NCBI GenBank assembly: GCA_036273855.1
Contig: DASUGU010000077.1
Coordinates: 62,001 to 126,000, forward strand
DNA from: DATEPR01 sp036273855
GTDB taxonomy: Bacteria > Actinomycetota > Actinomycetes > Mycobacteriales > Pseudonocardiaceae
Length of the DNA stretch: 64,000 nt
Direction: 5' to 3'
Shown: in pieces, positions 16,243 through 24,702 of the stretch
How the letters are laid out: every line of letters starts with the position of its first letter
How positions within the stretch are numbered: the stretch's first letter is position 1
Made by a program: the position numbers and the translations under genes
The notes under the pieces: generated by a model
Seen by the model: only the letters and a program-made list of their open reading frames with translations
Database searches by the model: none
What the model was told of the DNA's origin: nothing

Positions 16243-17282
16243 GAGCGGCACCTCGATTCGGTCACCGGAACCCCGATGGCCGGCCCGGACCCCGGACCGG
16301 CGCCCGGCGCCACCTTGATCCCGGTCACGGTCGCCTGGCACAGGAAGAAGTTGAACCAGGACCCGTAGGACGCCGCCGTGGCGATCTTCTGGTACTTGAT
16401 CGGCAGGTTGTGCAGGAACGTGTTCAGCTCCGGGGTGTTGTTCGCCAGGGTGGTGGACACCCTGCCGAGCGAGGCGATGCTCTGCCGCAACCCGGGCCTG
16501 CTCAGTTGCAGCAGGTTGCCGGTCGCGGTGGTCAGGTTGGACAGCGCGCTGATCGCGTTGCCGATCGGCTTGCGGTCCTGCGCGAGTCCGGAGACCAGCT
16601 GTTGCAGGGTGACCACCATGGTCGACAGCTCGTTGCCGCGACTGTTCACCGTGTTCAGCACCGAGTTCAGGTTGTCGATTACGCTGCCGATGACCTTGTC
16701 CTTGTCGGCCAGCGTGGTGGTGAGCGACGCGGTGTTCGCGACCAGGTCGTCCACCGTGACGCCGTCGCCCTGGAGCACCTGGACGATCTCGTTGGACAGC
16801 TGGTTGACCGCATCGGGTGACAGCGCCTGGAACAACGGTTGGAAGCCGTTGAACAGCTCGGTCAGGTCCAGCGCGGGTTGGGTGTGGCCCAACGGGATCG
16901 TCCCGCCCGGCGGCAGTTGCTGGTCCACCGGCCCGACGCCCTGGTCCAGTTCGACGTAGCGCTGCCCGACCAGGTTGCGGTACTTGACCACCGCGGTGAC
17001 CGCCACGGGCAGCCGGCGATCGGACTGGATGGCGAACTGGACGTCCGCCAGCCGCCGGTCGACCACGCCGATCTGGTCCACCTGCCCGACCCGCACGCCG
17101 GCGATCCGCACGTCGTCGCCCACGTTCAGCCCGGTGACGTCGGAGAACACGGCGTGGTACTCGGTGGTGCCGCCCAAGCCGGTGTTGGCGATGGTGATGC
17201 CGAGAATCGCGGTCGCCAGCAGCGTGACGACCGTGAAGATCGCGCCTTTGATCAGGGCCGGAGCCATGCTTTTTCGCTTCAC
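16239..17282 (-). CDS. mceB: MCE family protein MceB
   Basis: A 347-residue Mce subunit with a signal-anchor (about 9-31), MCE domain (core VRIAGVRVGQVDQIG) and coiled helical domain. It ends in the conserved C-terminal pattern SYGSWFNFFLCQ. The GTG start at 17282 overlaps the mceA stop (GTGA), consistent with coupling; ATG 17267 is an alternative internal start. Second Mce subunit. Confidence 0.92.
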   Translation of the reverse strand: MKRKSMAPALIKGAIFTVVTLLATAILGITIANTGLGGTTEYHAVFSDVTGLNVGDDVRIAGVRVGQVDQIGVVDRRLADVQFAIQSDRRLPVAVTAVVKYRNLVGQRYVELDQGVGPVDQQLPPGGTIPLGHTQPALDLTELFNGFQPLFQALSPDAVNQLSNEIVQVLQGDGVTVDDLVANTASLTTTLADKDKVIGSVIDNLNSVLNTVNSRGNELSTMVVTLQQLVSGLAQDRKPIGNAISALSNLTTATGNLLQLSRPGLRQSIASLGRVSTTLANNTPELNTFLHNLPIKYQKIATAASYGSWFNFFLCQATVTGIKVAPGAGPGSGPAIGVPVTESRCRS

Positions 17283-18586
17283 TTCAGCGTCACCTCGGTG
17301 CCACGGAAGACCGGGCCGACCAGCACGCTGCTCCAGTCCGGCAGCGACTGCGGCGGCTGGTTGACCGATGGGGCGACCAGCTCGTTGATGAACTCGTTCT
17401 CCGCCGGGGAGTTCGCCAGGCCGAGCACCCCGACGGGCGTGCTCGGGTCGGCGGCCGGCACCTGCGTGCCCGACCGGATCGCCGGCTGCGCCACGCCGGG
17501 CTTGGTGCCGTCGTGCAGCGCGACGCCGGTGAGCGGGACCGGGTAGCAGTGCGGACCGCTGTTGTCGCCGAACTTCGGCGTGTCACGGCCCGGTATGTAG
17601 CGGCCCAGCGACCGCACCGGGTGCAGGCTCACCTGGAGGCCCGGCCGGCTGGTGCCCTTGCCGAGGACCTTGTTCACCGCCGGTTCGAAGTCGACGAGTT
17701 GTTGCAGCGTGCACGGGAACTCCGACGAGTACCTGGCCAGCACCCGCAGGGTGGGCAGGGCGTCCGCGTCCAGCCGGATGAGATTGCTCTTGTTGTCCGT
17801 CAGGAAGGTCGTCAGGTCCTCCGACGTGCCGGTCAGCGTGCCGTACAGCGTGCGGAGGTTGTTCTGTTCCGCGACCACCGTCTGGCTGGACTGCGAGAAG
17901 TCGTTCAACGCCTGCACGAGGTTGGGCGCCGCGCCGTTGTAGTCGTTGGCGACGTTGGCCAGTGCCGTGATGTCGGTGTCCAGTTGCGGCAGGTGCGGGT
18001 TGAACTGCCCGAGGTAGGTGTTGATCCGCGCGAGCGTGGCCCCCAGCTCCGTGCCCCGGCCCTGGAGCGCGGTGGAGATCGCGGTGAGCGTGACGGCGAG
18101 TTTCTGCGGCTGTACGGCGGTCAACATCGGCAGCAGGTCACTGAGCACCTTCTGCAGTTCGATCGCGTCCCGGGAGCGGTCCTCGCCGATCACGCTGCCG
18201 GTGGTGAGTCGCTGCGGGTCGGGCACGGCCGGCACGACCAGATCGACGTACCGTTCGCCGAACAGGGTCGTCGGCAACAGCTCCGCGGACACGTTGGCCG
18301 GCAGCCGGTTCACCCTGTCCGGCTGGATCGCCAACTCCAGCCGGGCACCGTCGCCGGTGGAGGAGATCCGCCGTACCTCGCCGACCACCACCCCGCGCAG
18401 CTTCACCTCGGCGTGCGGGTGCATCTCGTTACCGGCCGAGTCGGTGTCGAGCATGACGCTGACCACCGGGGTGAACTGCTTGTTGTAGATGGCCAGGGAC
18501 AGCCACACCAGCAACGCGAGCACGACGAGGAACACCACGCCGACCGCCCGCCTGCGGACCTTGAGCCACGCTGCTTCAGCGTTCAT
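17279..18586 (-). CDS. mceA: MCE family protein MceA
   Basis: A 435-residue Mce subunit, first of the six. It has an N-terminal signal-anchor (about 14-33), MCE domain (VKLRGVVVGEVRRIS), long helical segment with YLGQFNPHLPQLDTDI (typical of MceA), and a C-terminal Cys-containing region (PHCYPV). A Pro-rich tail follows. It lies 3 bases after the second YrbE permease gene. Together with MceB-F it would build the channel carrying hydrophobic substrates to the permease. Confidence 0.92.
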   Translation of the reverse strand: MNAEAAWLKVRRRAVGVVFLVVLALLVWLSLAIYNKQFTPVVSVMLDTDSAGNEMHPHAEVKLRGVVVGEVRRISSTGDGARLELAIQPDRVNRLPANVSAELLPTTLFGERYVDLVVPAVPDPQRLTTGSVIGEDRSRDAIELQKVLSDLLPMLTAVQPQKLAVTLTAISTALQGRGTELGATLARINTYLGQFNPHLPQLDTDITALANVANDYNGAAPNLVQALNDFSQSSQTVVAEQNNLRTLYGTLTGTSEDLTTFLTDNKSNLIRLDADALPTLRVLARYSSEFPCTLQQLVDFEPAVNKVLGKGTSRPGLQVSLHPVRSLGRYIPGRDTPKFGDNSGPHCYPVPLTGVALHDGTKPGVAQPAIRSGTQVPAADPSTPVGVLGLANSPAENEFINELVAPSVNQPPQSLPDWSSVLVGPVFRGTEVTLK

Positions 18587-18589
18587 CGG

Positions 18590-19432
18590 TCATCCCGCGA
18601 GTTTCACGGTCGTGGTGGTGCCCCAGATGGCGAGGCTGAGGAAGAAGTCGGTGATGCTGATGGTGACGATCGCCGTGCGCACCGCCCGGCCGACCGCCAC
18701 GCCGACCCCGGCGGGCCCGCCCGAGGCGCGGTAGCCGTAGTAGCAGTGCGCCAGGATCACCATGACGCTGAAGATCAGCACCTTCGCGAACGACCACAGG
18801 ACGTCCTCCGGTGGCAGGAACAGGTTGAAGTAGTGGTCGTAGGTGCCGGCGGACTGTCCGTTGAACAGCACGGTGATCTCCCGCGACGCCAGGTACGAGG
18901 TGACCAGCCCCAGCCCGTACAGCGGGATGATCGCCACGACGCCGGCGATGATCCGCGTGGTCACCAGGTAGGGCAGGCTGGGCACGCCCATCGCTTCCAG
19001 CGCGTCGACCTCCTCGGAGATCCGCATCGCGCCGAGTTGGGCGGTGAATCCGGCACCGACGGTCGCCGACAGCGCCAGGCCGGCGACCAGCGGCGCGATC
19101 TCCCTGGTGTTGAAGTACGCGGAGATGAACCCGGTGAAGGCCGCCGTGCCGATCTGGTTCAGCGCGGCGTATCCCTGCAGGCCGACCACCGTGCCGGTGA
19201 ACAGGGTCAGGCCGACCATGACGCCGATGGTGCCGCCGATCACGCCCAGCGCGCCGCTGCCGAAGCTGACCTCGGCCAGTAGCCGCCACACCTCGCGCGA
19301 GTAGCGACGGATCGCCCTCGGCGTCCACCCGATGGCACGCAGATAGAGCATGAGCTGGTCGCCGAGCTGGTCCAGCCAGCGCAGCCAGCGGTCCAGTTTG
19401 GTCTCGGCGTCCCCACGCGCGGCGAAGTCCAT
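18590..19432 (-). CDS. yrbEB: MlaE/YrbE-family ABC permease, second copy (YrbEB)
   Basis: A 280-residue integral membrane permease of the MlaE family with about five to six hydrophobic segments. The signature is GLALSATVGAGFTAQLGAMRISEEVDALEAMGV, quoted here only by its core AQLGAMRISEEVDALEAMGV. The E-E-D motif is the MlaE cytoplasmic loop contacting the ATPase. It pairs with the preceding permease to form the membrane core of the Mce importer, powered by MceG. Four bases separate it from the first permease gene. Confidence 0.93.
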   Translation of the reverse strand: MDFAARGDAETKLDRWLRWLDQLGDQLMLYLRAIGWTPRAIRRYSREVWRLLAEVSFGSGALGVIGGTIGVMVGLTLFTGTVVGLQGYAALNQIGTAAFTGFISAYFNTREIAPLVAGLALSATVGAGFTAQLGAMRISEEVDALEAMGVPSLPYLVTTRIIAGVVAIIPLYGLGLVTSYLASREITVLFNGQSAGTYDHYFNLFLPPEDVLWSFAKVLIFSVMVILAHCYYGYRASGGPAGVGVAVGRAVRTAIVTISITDFFLSLAIWGTTTTVKLAG

Positions 19433-19436
19433 CGAC

Positions 19437-20225
19437 TCAGGTTCCCTTCGCAGGCACGATCTGCAGGTAGATCGCGGTCAGCACCAGGTTCACGAAGAAC
19501 AACAACAGGAATGTGATGACCACCGACTGGTTCACCGCGTCCCCGACGCCTTTGGGCCCGCCGGCCGGGTTCAGTCCGCGGTAGGCGGCGACCACCCCGG
19601 CGATGAACCCGAAGATGACCGCCTTGATCTCGCTGATCCACAGGTCGGGCAGTTGGGCCAGCGCGGAGAAGCTCGACAGGTAGGCACCCGGCGTGCCGCC
19701 CTGCAGGACGACGTTGAAGAAGTAACCGCCGAGCACGCCGACCACGGACACCATGCCGTTGAGCAGGACCGCGACCAGCATGGTGGCCAGCACGCGCGGC
19801 ACGATCAGCCGCTGGATCGGCGACACGCCCAGCACTTCCATCGCGTCGATCTCCTCGCGGATGGTCCGCGAGCCGATGTCGGCGCAGATCGCCGAGCCGG
19901 CCGCACCGGCCACCAGCAGCGCCACGATCAGCGGACTGGCCTGCTGGATGATGGCCAGCACGCTGGCGGCTCCGGTGAACGACTCGGCGCCGAACTGCTG
20001 GGTGAGCGAGCCGACCTGCAGCGCGATGACGGCCCCGAACGGGATCGACACCAGCGCGGTCGGCAGGATCGCGACGCTGGCGATGAACCAGAACTGCTCG
20101 ACGAGTTCCCGGATCTGGAACGGCCGCTGGAACGTCATCCGCAGCGTGCTCGCGGCCAGCGCGAACAGCCTGCCCGTCTGCCGCAGCGCGCCCGTGCCGG
20201 GGAATTCGGTGGTCCGGGAGGTCAC
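19437..20225 (-). CDS. yrbEA: MlaE/YrbE-family ABC permease, first copy (YrbEA)
   Basis: A 262-residue MlaE-type permease with hydrophobic segments at about 48-70, 85-110, 145-170, 195-220 and 235-257. The family loop reads IGSRTIREEIDAMEVLGV. Its start overlaps the mceG stop. It is the first of the two permease subunits. Confidence 0.93.
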   Translation of the reverse strand: MTSRTTEFPGTGALRQTGRLFALAASTLRMTFQRPFQIRELVEQFWFIASVAILPTALVSIPFGAVIALQVGSLTQQFGAESFTGAASVLAIIQQASPLIVALLVAGAAGSAICADIGSRTIREEIDAMEVLGVSPIQRLIVPRVLATMLVAVLLNGMVSVVGVLGGYFFNVVLQGGTPGAYLSSFSALAQLPDLWISEIKAVIFGFIAGVVAAYRGLNPAGGPKGVGDAVNQSVVITFLLLFFVNLVLTAIYLQIVPAKGT

Positions 20226-21316
20226 CGAGGGCTCCCCTCGGTCGGCATCGGCCGGGTCGGCGGGCCGTAGTTGATCCCGGGCCGGCGCAGCGGCAGCGGT
20301 GTGGTGGGCGGCGCCGGATCGGCGCCGTACTGGGCCCCGGCCGGGAAACTGGCCAGGATCGCCTGCTGGGCGGGCTGCGGGAGCTGGTGCAGGATGCCCA
20401 TCACCCGGCTCCTGCGGCGCTGCACCGCCTGCCGTGGCGGCAGGCCGGGTGTGGGTTCGAGCTGCGGCACGATCTGGTTCAGGTCCTCACCGGTGCCGCC
20501 GTCGTGATGGCCCGAGTCGACGTGCGCCTGCTCCAGCGCCATGGTCGCCTGGTCCTTCTCCTCGGACATGCCGATCGGCCCGATCCGGCGGCCGTTGAGG
20601 AACTGCGCCACGGCCGGCTGGTCGTTGGTGAGCAGCACTTCGCGCGGCCCGAACAGCACCAGTTCCCGGCGGAACAGCATCCCGATGTTGTCCGGCACGG
20701 TCCTGGCCACCTGGATGTTGTGCGTGACGATCAGCACCGTGGCGTCGATCTGGGCGTTGAGGTCGATCAGGAGCTGGCTCAGGTAGGCCGTGCGCACCGG
20801 GTCGAGACCGGAGTCCGGCTCGTCGCAGAGAATGATCTGGGGATCGAGGACCAGGGCACGGGCCAGTCCGGCGCGTTTGCGCATACCGCCCGAGATCTGC
20901 CCGGGTAATTTGCCCTCGGCGCCGGACAGACCGACCATGTCCATCTTTTCCAGCACGATGCGCCGGATCTCGGCCTCGGTCTTCTTCGTGTGCTCGCGCA
21001 ACGGGAACGCGATGTTGTCGTAGAGATTCATCGACCCGAACAGCGCACCGTCCTGGAACAGCACGCCGAACAGCTTGCGCGTCTGGTAGAGCTGGCGCTC
21101 GGAGCAGTGCAGCACGTCGACGCCGTTCACCACGCACCGGCCGCGTTCGGGCTTGATCAGCCCGATGATCGACTTGAGGAACACCGTCTTGCCCGTGCCG
21201 GAAGGGCCGAGCATCACACTGACCTCGCCAGGAGGCAGGGTCAGCGTGACATCACGCCAGATCGTCTGCCGGCCGAAGGACTTCGTGAGCCCCTCGACGA
21301 CCACCTCGATCCCCAT
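20222..21316 (-). CDS. mceG: Mce-system ABC ATPase MceG (Mkl)
   Basis: The ATPase that drives Mce lipid import, 364 residues. Walker A is GPSGTGKT (37-44), the signature is ISGGMRKRAGLARAL, and Walker B is IILCDEPDSGLDPV. The MlaF-like ATPase is followed by an extra C-terminal segment (about 250-364), Pro/Gln-rich, as in actinobacterial Mkl proteins. ATG 21316 is preferred because AGGAGG sits four bases upstream; the GTG at 21319 is too close to that site. In this organism mceG is inside the mce operon, directly before the permeases. Confidence 0.92.
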   Translation of the reverse strand: MGIEVVVEGLTKSFGRQTIWRDVTLTLPPGEVSVMLGPSGTGKTVFLKSIIGLIKPERGRCVVNGVDVLHCSERQLYQTRKLFGVLFQDGALFGSMNLYDNIAFPLREHTKKTEAEIRRIVLEKMDMVGLSGAEGKLPGQISGGMRKRAGLARALVLDPQIILCDEPDSGLDPVRTAYLSQLLIDLNAQIDATVLIVTHNIQVARTVPDNIGMLFRRELVLFGPREVLLTNDQPAVAQFLNGRRIGPIGMSEEKDQATMALEQAHVDSGHHDGGTGEDLNQIVPQLEPTPGLPPRQAVQRRRSRVMGILHQLPQPAQQAILASFPAGAQYGADPAPPTTPLPLRRPGINYGPPTRPMPTEGSPR

Positions 21317-21350
21317 CACACCTCCTGTCGATCATGTGGTTGGTCCACGC

Positions 21351-22925
21351 CTAGCGCTCCGGGGTCGGCACGGTCGGCGGACAGCCGATGCCGGTGGATG
21401 GAGTGCACAGGGGTGCCTGAGTCAATTTGAGGAAGTCGTCATTGCTGGACACGGACGCGTTGAACAGTGGGTCCAGATCCTTGCCCGCTCCGCACCCGGT
21501 GAACGACGGGATGTCGAGCGTACCGGTCACCGGCCCACCGTCCACGAACGTATATCCGCTCTGCACGCCGTCGATGGTTTGCGAGCTGGCGGTTATCACG
21601 GAATGCACCGGCTGGCTCGTTCGGCAGTTCGGGCCGACATCCAGTGGCACTCCGTTGACGCTGGCATCAGAAATCCGAACGGAAAGATACGTCTCCAACC
21701 TGGTGTCCTGAGCCTCCAGATCGGCGGTGTTGAAGTCGTCCGCCGCGATGGTGATCGCCTTCCTCGGAAAAGTGAAGGGAAAACCGATGACATGAACGAA
21801 CCCTGTGGTGCACCGTGGATCTATCGTGGGCAGGTGATCGGCCGGCCAGTCCGCCTGGGTCAGGTTCATCGTCGCCGTGACGGGCACGAAACCGAATGCG
21901 AGGAAGGTCGCCCTGGACGGCGGCAGCTCGAACTGCTTTCCGTTGTTGTCGAACTGGGCGAAGCTGCAGGTGAGTACGTGGACCACGCCTTGTTCCTGGG
22001 CGCATACACCGGCATTGGGTGCCGTGGTGTCGGGCTGGCACTGCAAAGCCAGAGCGTACGGACCAAATCCGTTGAAAAATGCTCCTTGTGGGCCGATCAG
22101 GCTGGCGGCATTCAATTTGTTGACATTGGAGAAGCCACTGAGGAAACCACACAGACCCAGGCCCAGCGAGTCGTCGGGATAGACGCCGGGAACGATGCCG
22201 CAGTCGGCGGGGGTGCTCGCGTCGTCCGGAGCGATGGCGGCGTGTCCGGCCGCCGACACCGACCCGACGGCCGGCGGGCCGCTCGACCGTTCGCCTGGTG
22301 TGGCGGTCGCCGCCGGCACCGCAACCGTGGCCAGATGGGTGGGCTGACCAGCGTCCAGCGTGCACCTGAGCAGTACGGTGGTCGGGTCGGTGGTGGAGCC
22401 GTCGGCCCGCTTCGGGGTGAGCACCATGGTGAGGGCCGACGCGTCGAAGGTGATGTCGCCGGGTGCCCGGGGGGTGATGGTGGGCGCCGTGCTCGGCGCG
22501 GTGAGGACCAGGTCGCCGGTTGCCGGGACGGGTTTCGGCGCCGCGCCGAGGTTGGTCCAGGTGGCCTTCTCGGTCCGCCCATTCTGGGCAACCGTTGTGG
22601 TGAGTTGACCAATCCCGCTCACCGTCGTCGCATTCAACCCGGTGAGATCGTGTAGCGCGGCATGCGGGAGGGTGAGAGTCACCGTACCGCTGACCGGGCG
22701 GACGGATTGGCCGACGGCGCCGGAACTCGGAAGAGCAACCGCGATGTCCACGCGAACTTGTTGCGCTCCGGACGGGAACTTGCAGGTGTAGGTGAAATGT
22801 CCGTGTGTGTTCTGCTGGCCTATGGCCGAACCCGTGCCCGTCAGGATGCCGGTAACGACGATTACCGTGCCGATGACCGCCATACCCGCCAATCGGCGAG
22901 GTGTCCAGCGTCGTTGTCCGATCAT
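21351..22925 (-). CDS. Exported DUF6801-like protein leading the mce operon
   Basis: A 524-residue exported protein. It has a signal peptide or anchor (about residues 1-35, RRLAGMAVIGTVIVVTGIL) and then an N-terminal domain opening FTYTCKFPSGAQQVRV, which I recognise as DUF6801-like. A second half with paired cysteines (CGIVPG, LGLCGF, LTCSF, CSFAQF) follows. Function is unknown. The stop is 34 bases before mceG on the same strand, so it is probably the first gene of the mce transcript and may present or bind the imported substrate. ATG 22925 starts a clean signal peptide; longer in-frame starts are possible. A 23-bp element shared with the exported-protein genes lies 124 bases upstream. Confidence 0.7.
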   Translation of the reverse strand: MIGQRRWTPRRLAGMAVIGTVIVVTGILTGTGSAIGQQNTHGHFTYTCKFPSGAQQVRVDIAVALPSSGAVGQSVRPVSGTVTLTLPHAALHDLTGLNATTVSGIGQLTTTVAQNGRTEKATWTNLGAAPKPVPATGDLVLTAPSTAPTITPRAPGDITFDASALTMVLTPKRADGSTTDPTTVLLRCTLDAGQPTHLATVAVPAATATPGERSSGPPAVGSVSAAGHAAIAPDDASTPADCGIVPGVYPDDSLGLGLCGFLSGFSNVNKLNAASLIGPQGAFFNGFGPYALALQCQPDTTAPNAGVCAQEQGVVHVLTCSFAQFDNNGKQFELPPSRATFLAFGFVPVTATMNLTQADWPADHLPTIDPRCTTGFVHVIGFPFTFPRKAITIAADDFNTADLEAQDTRLETYLSVRISDASVNGVPLDVGPNCRTSQPVHSVITASSQTIDGVQSGYTFVDGGPVTGTLDIPSFTGCGAGKDLDPLFNASVSSNDDFLKLTQAPLCTPSTGIGCPPTVPTPER

Positions 22926-23048
22926 CTGTACTGTTCCCACTTCGCCGCCTGCCCGCCAGATAATATCCGAAGAGCGAACATAGGTACGCATTTCCTAACG
23001 CTTGACCGGACCGTTGGTGTCGTACACCGCCGTCGTCGCCAGTACAGC

Positions 23049-23071
23049 ACTAGTTACCGTCGAGTACGTTA
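23049..23071 (-). promoter_or_regulatory. Shared 23-bp upstream element, copy A
   Basis: On the plus strand it reads ACTAGTTACCG followed by TCG and AGTACGTTA. Twenty of 23 bases match the copy at 25033-25055. It lies upstream of the DUF6801-like gene and mce operon (both minus strand). A regulator site or promoter element is inferred from the repetition, which is too long to be chance. Confidence 0.5.
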
Positions 23072-23131
23072 ATCACCCGGACACGTCAGGGCAAGAAACG
23101 TCGCTTGATTCGTGATCTACCGAAGGGCATC

Positions 23132-23150
23132 CTTGTCATCACGTGACAAG
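23132..23150. other. Palindrome in the 22.9-23.3 kb intergenic region
   Basis: CTTGTCA-TCACG-TGACAAG, a perfect 7-bp inverted repeat. The 22926-23284 interval otherwise holds no gene that I can support. The dyad is 207 bases before the DUF6801-like start and 135 bases past the exported-protein stop, so it may be an operator or a weak terminator. Confidence 0.4.
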
Positions 23151-23284
23151 TCTCGCCGGACGTGTTGTCATCCGGTGAGTAAAATCGACCGGAACCCGCC
23201 GGCGTGCGGTCGTGCCACGCTGCCCCTGGGCTCCCGCCGCGCCGGGTCGGGCCGGACATACCGGATCCATTACTGCCCGCCGCG

Positions 23285-23947
23285 CTACGGAGTGACCGTG
23301 ACGGTGCTGAGGCTGACGGTGTAGGTCGCCTCGTACGCCATCCTGTCCCCGGAACTGAAAAGCCCGAAACATCCGGCACTCGGGTGGACCGGGGTCAGTT
23401 GTGCCGTGGTGCTGGTGCCGGTGAATGTCAACTGGTGCGTGGTGCCGTTGGTCCACGTCATGTCCGGGTTGCCCTGGAGATCGAAACTGCAGGTGACCAC
23501 CGAGAAGTGCACCAGGAGTCCGGGTGAACCCGCGGCCTGGAGGTGTCCACCGGCCTGCGGTGCGGTAGTACCGGTGGTGGTGATCACCAGATCGTCCGGC
23601 AGGTCGGCGGCCGGGACGGTCGTCGTGATGGCGCCGAGCGAAAGTATGCAGCCGCTGAAGCCGAGGCCGGTAATGGAGTGCGGTGACCCGCCGGCCTGAG
23701 TCGTGGTGAACGGCGACGGTGCCGTCGTCGCATCGGCCAGGCTGCCGCTGATGGTCGAGTGTGTGCACTGGAAGGCCTGCCCGGAAGTCAGGTCGTCGAA
23801 GACGATGGCGCTCGACTCCGCCGTGAAACTCGTGTCAGCCCCGGTGATCGTGACGGTGTCGGCGGCGAATGCCTGGCCGGTCATGAGCGCCACGGCCGCT
23901 GCCGTGGCGCCGCCGGCCAGGACCACGCGACGAACATGCTTGCGCAT
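23285..23947 (-). CDS. Exported protein of unknown function, paralogue 1
   Basis: A 220-residue secreted protein: signal peptide of about 28 residues ending AFA-AD, then a beta-rich, Thr/Ser/Gly-rich domain. It carries paired cysteines (FQCTHST, FSGCILS, VTCSFDL, AGCFGLF). It shares its whole layout with the next upstream gene, including PAADLPDDL, TTAPQA and the C-terminal AGCFGL. No enzyme motif is visible. The start follows an AGGAG site seven bases away. Both genes lie in one direction with a strong hairpin between them. The neighbouring mce operon suggests envelope function, but that is only context. Confidence 0.75.
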   Translation of the reverse strand: MRKHVRRVVLAGGATAAAVALMTGQAFAADTVTITGADTSFTAESSAIVFDDLTSGQAFQCTHSTISGSLADATTAPSPFTTTQAGGSPHSITGLGFSGCILSLGAITTTVPAADLPDDLVITTTGTTAPQAGGHLQAAGSPGLLVHFSVVTCSFDLQGNPDMTWTNGTTHQLTFTGTSTTAQLTPVHPSAGCFGLFSSGDRMAYEATYTVSLSTVTVTP

Positions 23948-23968
23948 ACGAGAACTCCTGCCGGATAC

Positions 23969-24024
23969 GTCGAGCCGGTATGGCCCGCGCCGACGGCGCG
24001 TCGGGCGGGCCGTACCGGCTCGAC
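23969..24024 (-). terminator. Long intergenic hairpin between exported-protein paralogues
   Basis: Arms at 23969-23988 and 24005-24024 pair over 20 positions with one G-U wobble. The loop itself contains a further CGACG/CGTCG pairing. It lies between the stop of the upstream paralogue and the start of the downstream one. It is likely a terminator or RNA-processing element lowering expression of the second gene. No T tract follows. Confidence 0.6.
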
Positions 24025-24042
24025 GACTATCGATGTGTCACG

Positions 24043-24702
24043 TCACGGGGTGCTGACGTTGATGGTGGAGGGAGTGATGGTGTAGTGACCCGTGTACGAC
24101 AGGACGTCGGTCGAGCCGACGAGGCCGAAGCATCCGGCGCTGATGTTGGCCGGGTGCAGGCCGGCGCCGCCGGTGAAGTCCAGCTGGTTGGTGGGGCCGT
24201 CGGTCCACGTCGCGGGCGCTGAGCCCGTTACCCTGAAGCTGCACGTCAGGACCGAGATGTTGGCCAGATCGCCTGAGGTGCCCGCGGTCGTGACGTTCCC
24301 ACTGGCCTGCGGCGCGGTCGTGCTGACCGAGTTGATGGTCAGGTCGTCGGGCAGGTTGGCAGCCGGAACGGTCACCGTGGCGGAGCCGAACGAACTCGTG
24401 CAGCCGGTGAAGGACAGGCTGGTGATGGAATGTGCGGCTCCGCCGTTCTGCTTCGTGGTGAACGGCAACGCGGCACTCGTCACGTTGGCCAGGCTGCCGC
24501 CCGCGGTCGACTTCGTGCAGCTGAAGGTCTGCCCGCTGGTCACGTCGGCCAGGACGGTGTCGGTCGAAACCCCGGTGAAGCTCGCGTTCGCTCCGGAGAT
24601 CGTGACGGTGGTGCCGGCGGCGGAGGACTGCCCGGCAACGAGCGCCACGGCCGCCGCGGCGGCGCCACCGATCAGCAGTGTACGAACGAGAAACTTACGC
24701 AT
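24043..24702 (-). CDS. Exported protein of unknown function, paralogue 2
   Basis: A 219-residue secreted protein with a signal peptide (LLIGGAAAAAVALVAGQSSA, cleavage near residue 29). Its beta-rich domain with cysteines in FSCTKST, FTGCTSS, LTCSFRV and AGCFGLV parallels the downstream gene. The two proteins are clearly similar across their length, so they arose by tandem duplication. ATG 24702 is chosen because AAGGAG lies nine bases upstream; longer in-frame starts would run through that site. A copy of the 23-bp element lies about 330 bases upstream. Confidence 0.75.
   Translation of the reverse strand: MRKFLVRTLLIGGAAAAAVALVAGQSSAAGTTVTISGANASFTGVSTDTVLADVTSGQTFSCTKSTAGGSLANVTSAALPFTTKQNGGAAHSITSLSFTGCTSSFGSATVTVPAANLPDDLTINSVSTTAPQASGNVTTAGTSGDLANISVLTCSFRVTGSAPATWTDGPTNQLDFTGGAGLHPANISAGCFGLVGSTDVLSYTGHYTITPSTINVSTP

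Noticed and set aside
17513..19282. Long plus-strand open frame opposite mceA and the permease genes
   Set aside because: Arg/Gly/Gln-rich composition typical of antisense reading in high-G+C DNA, with no family resemblance or ribosome site.
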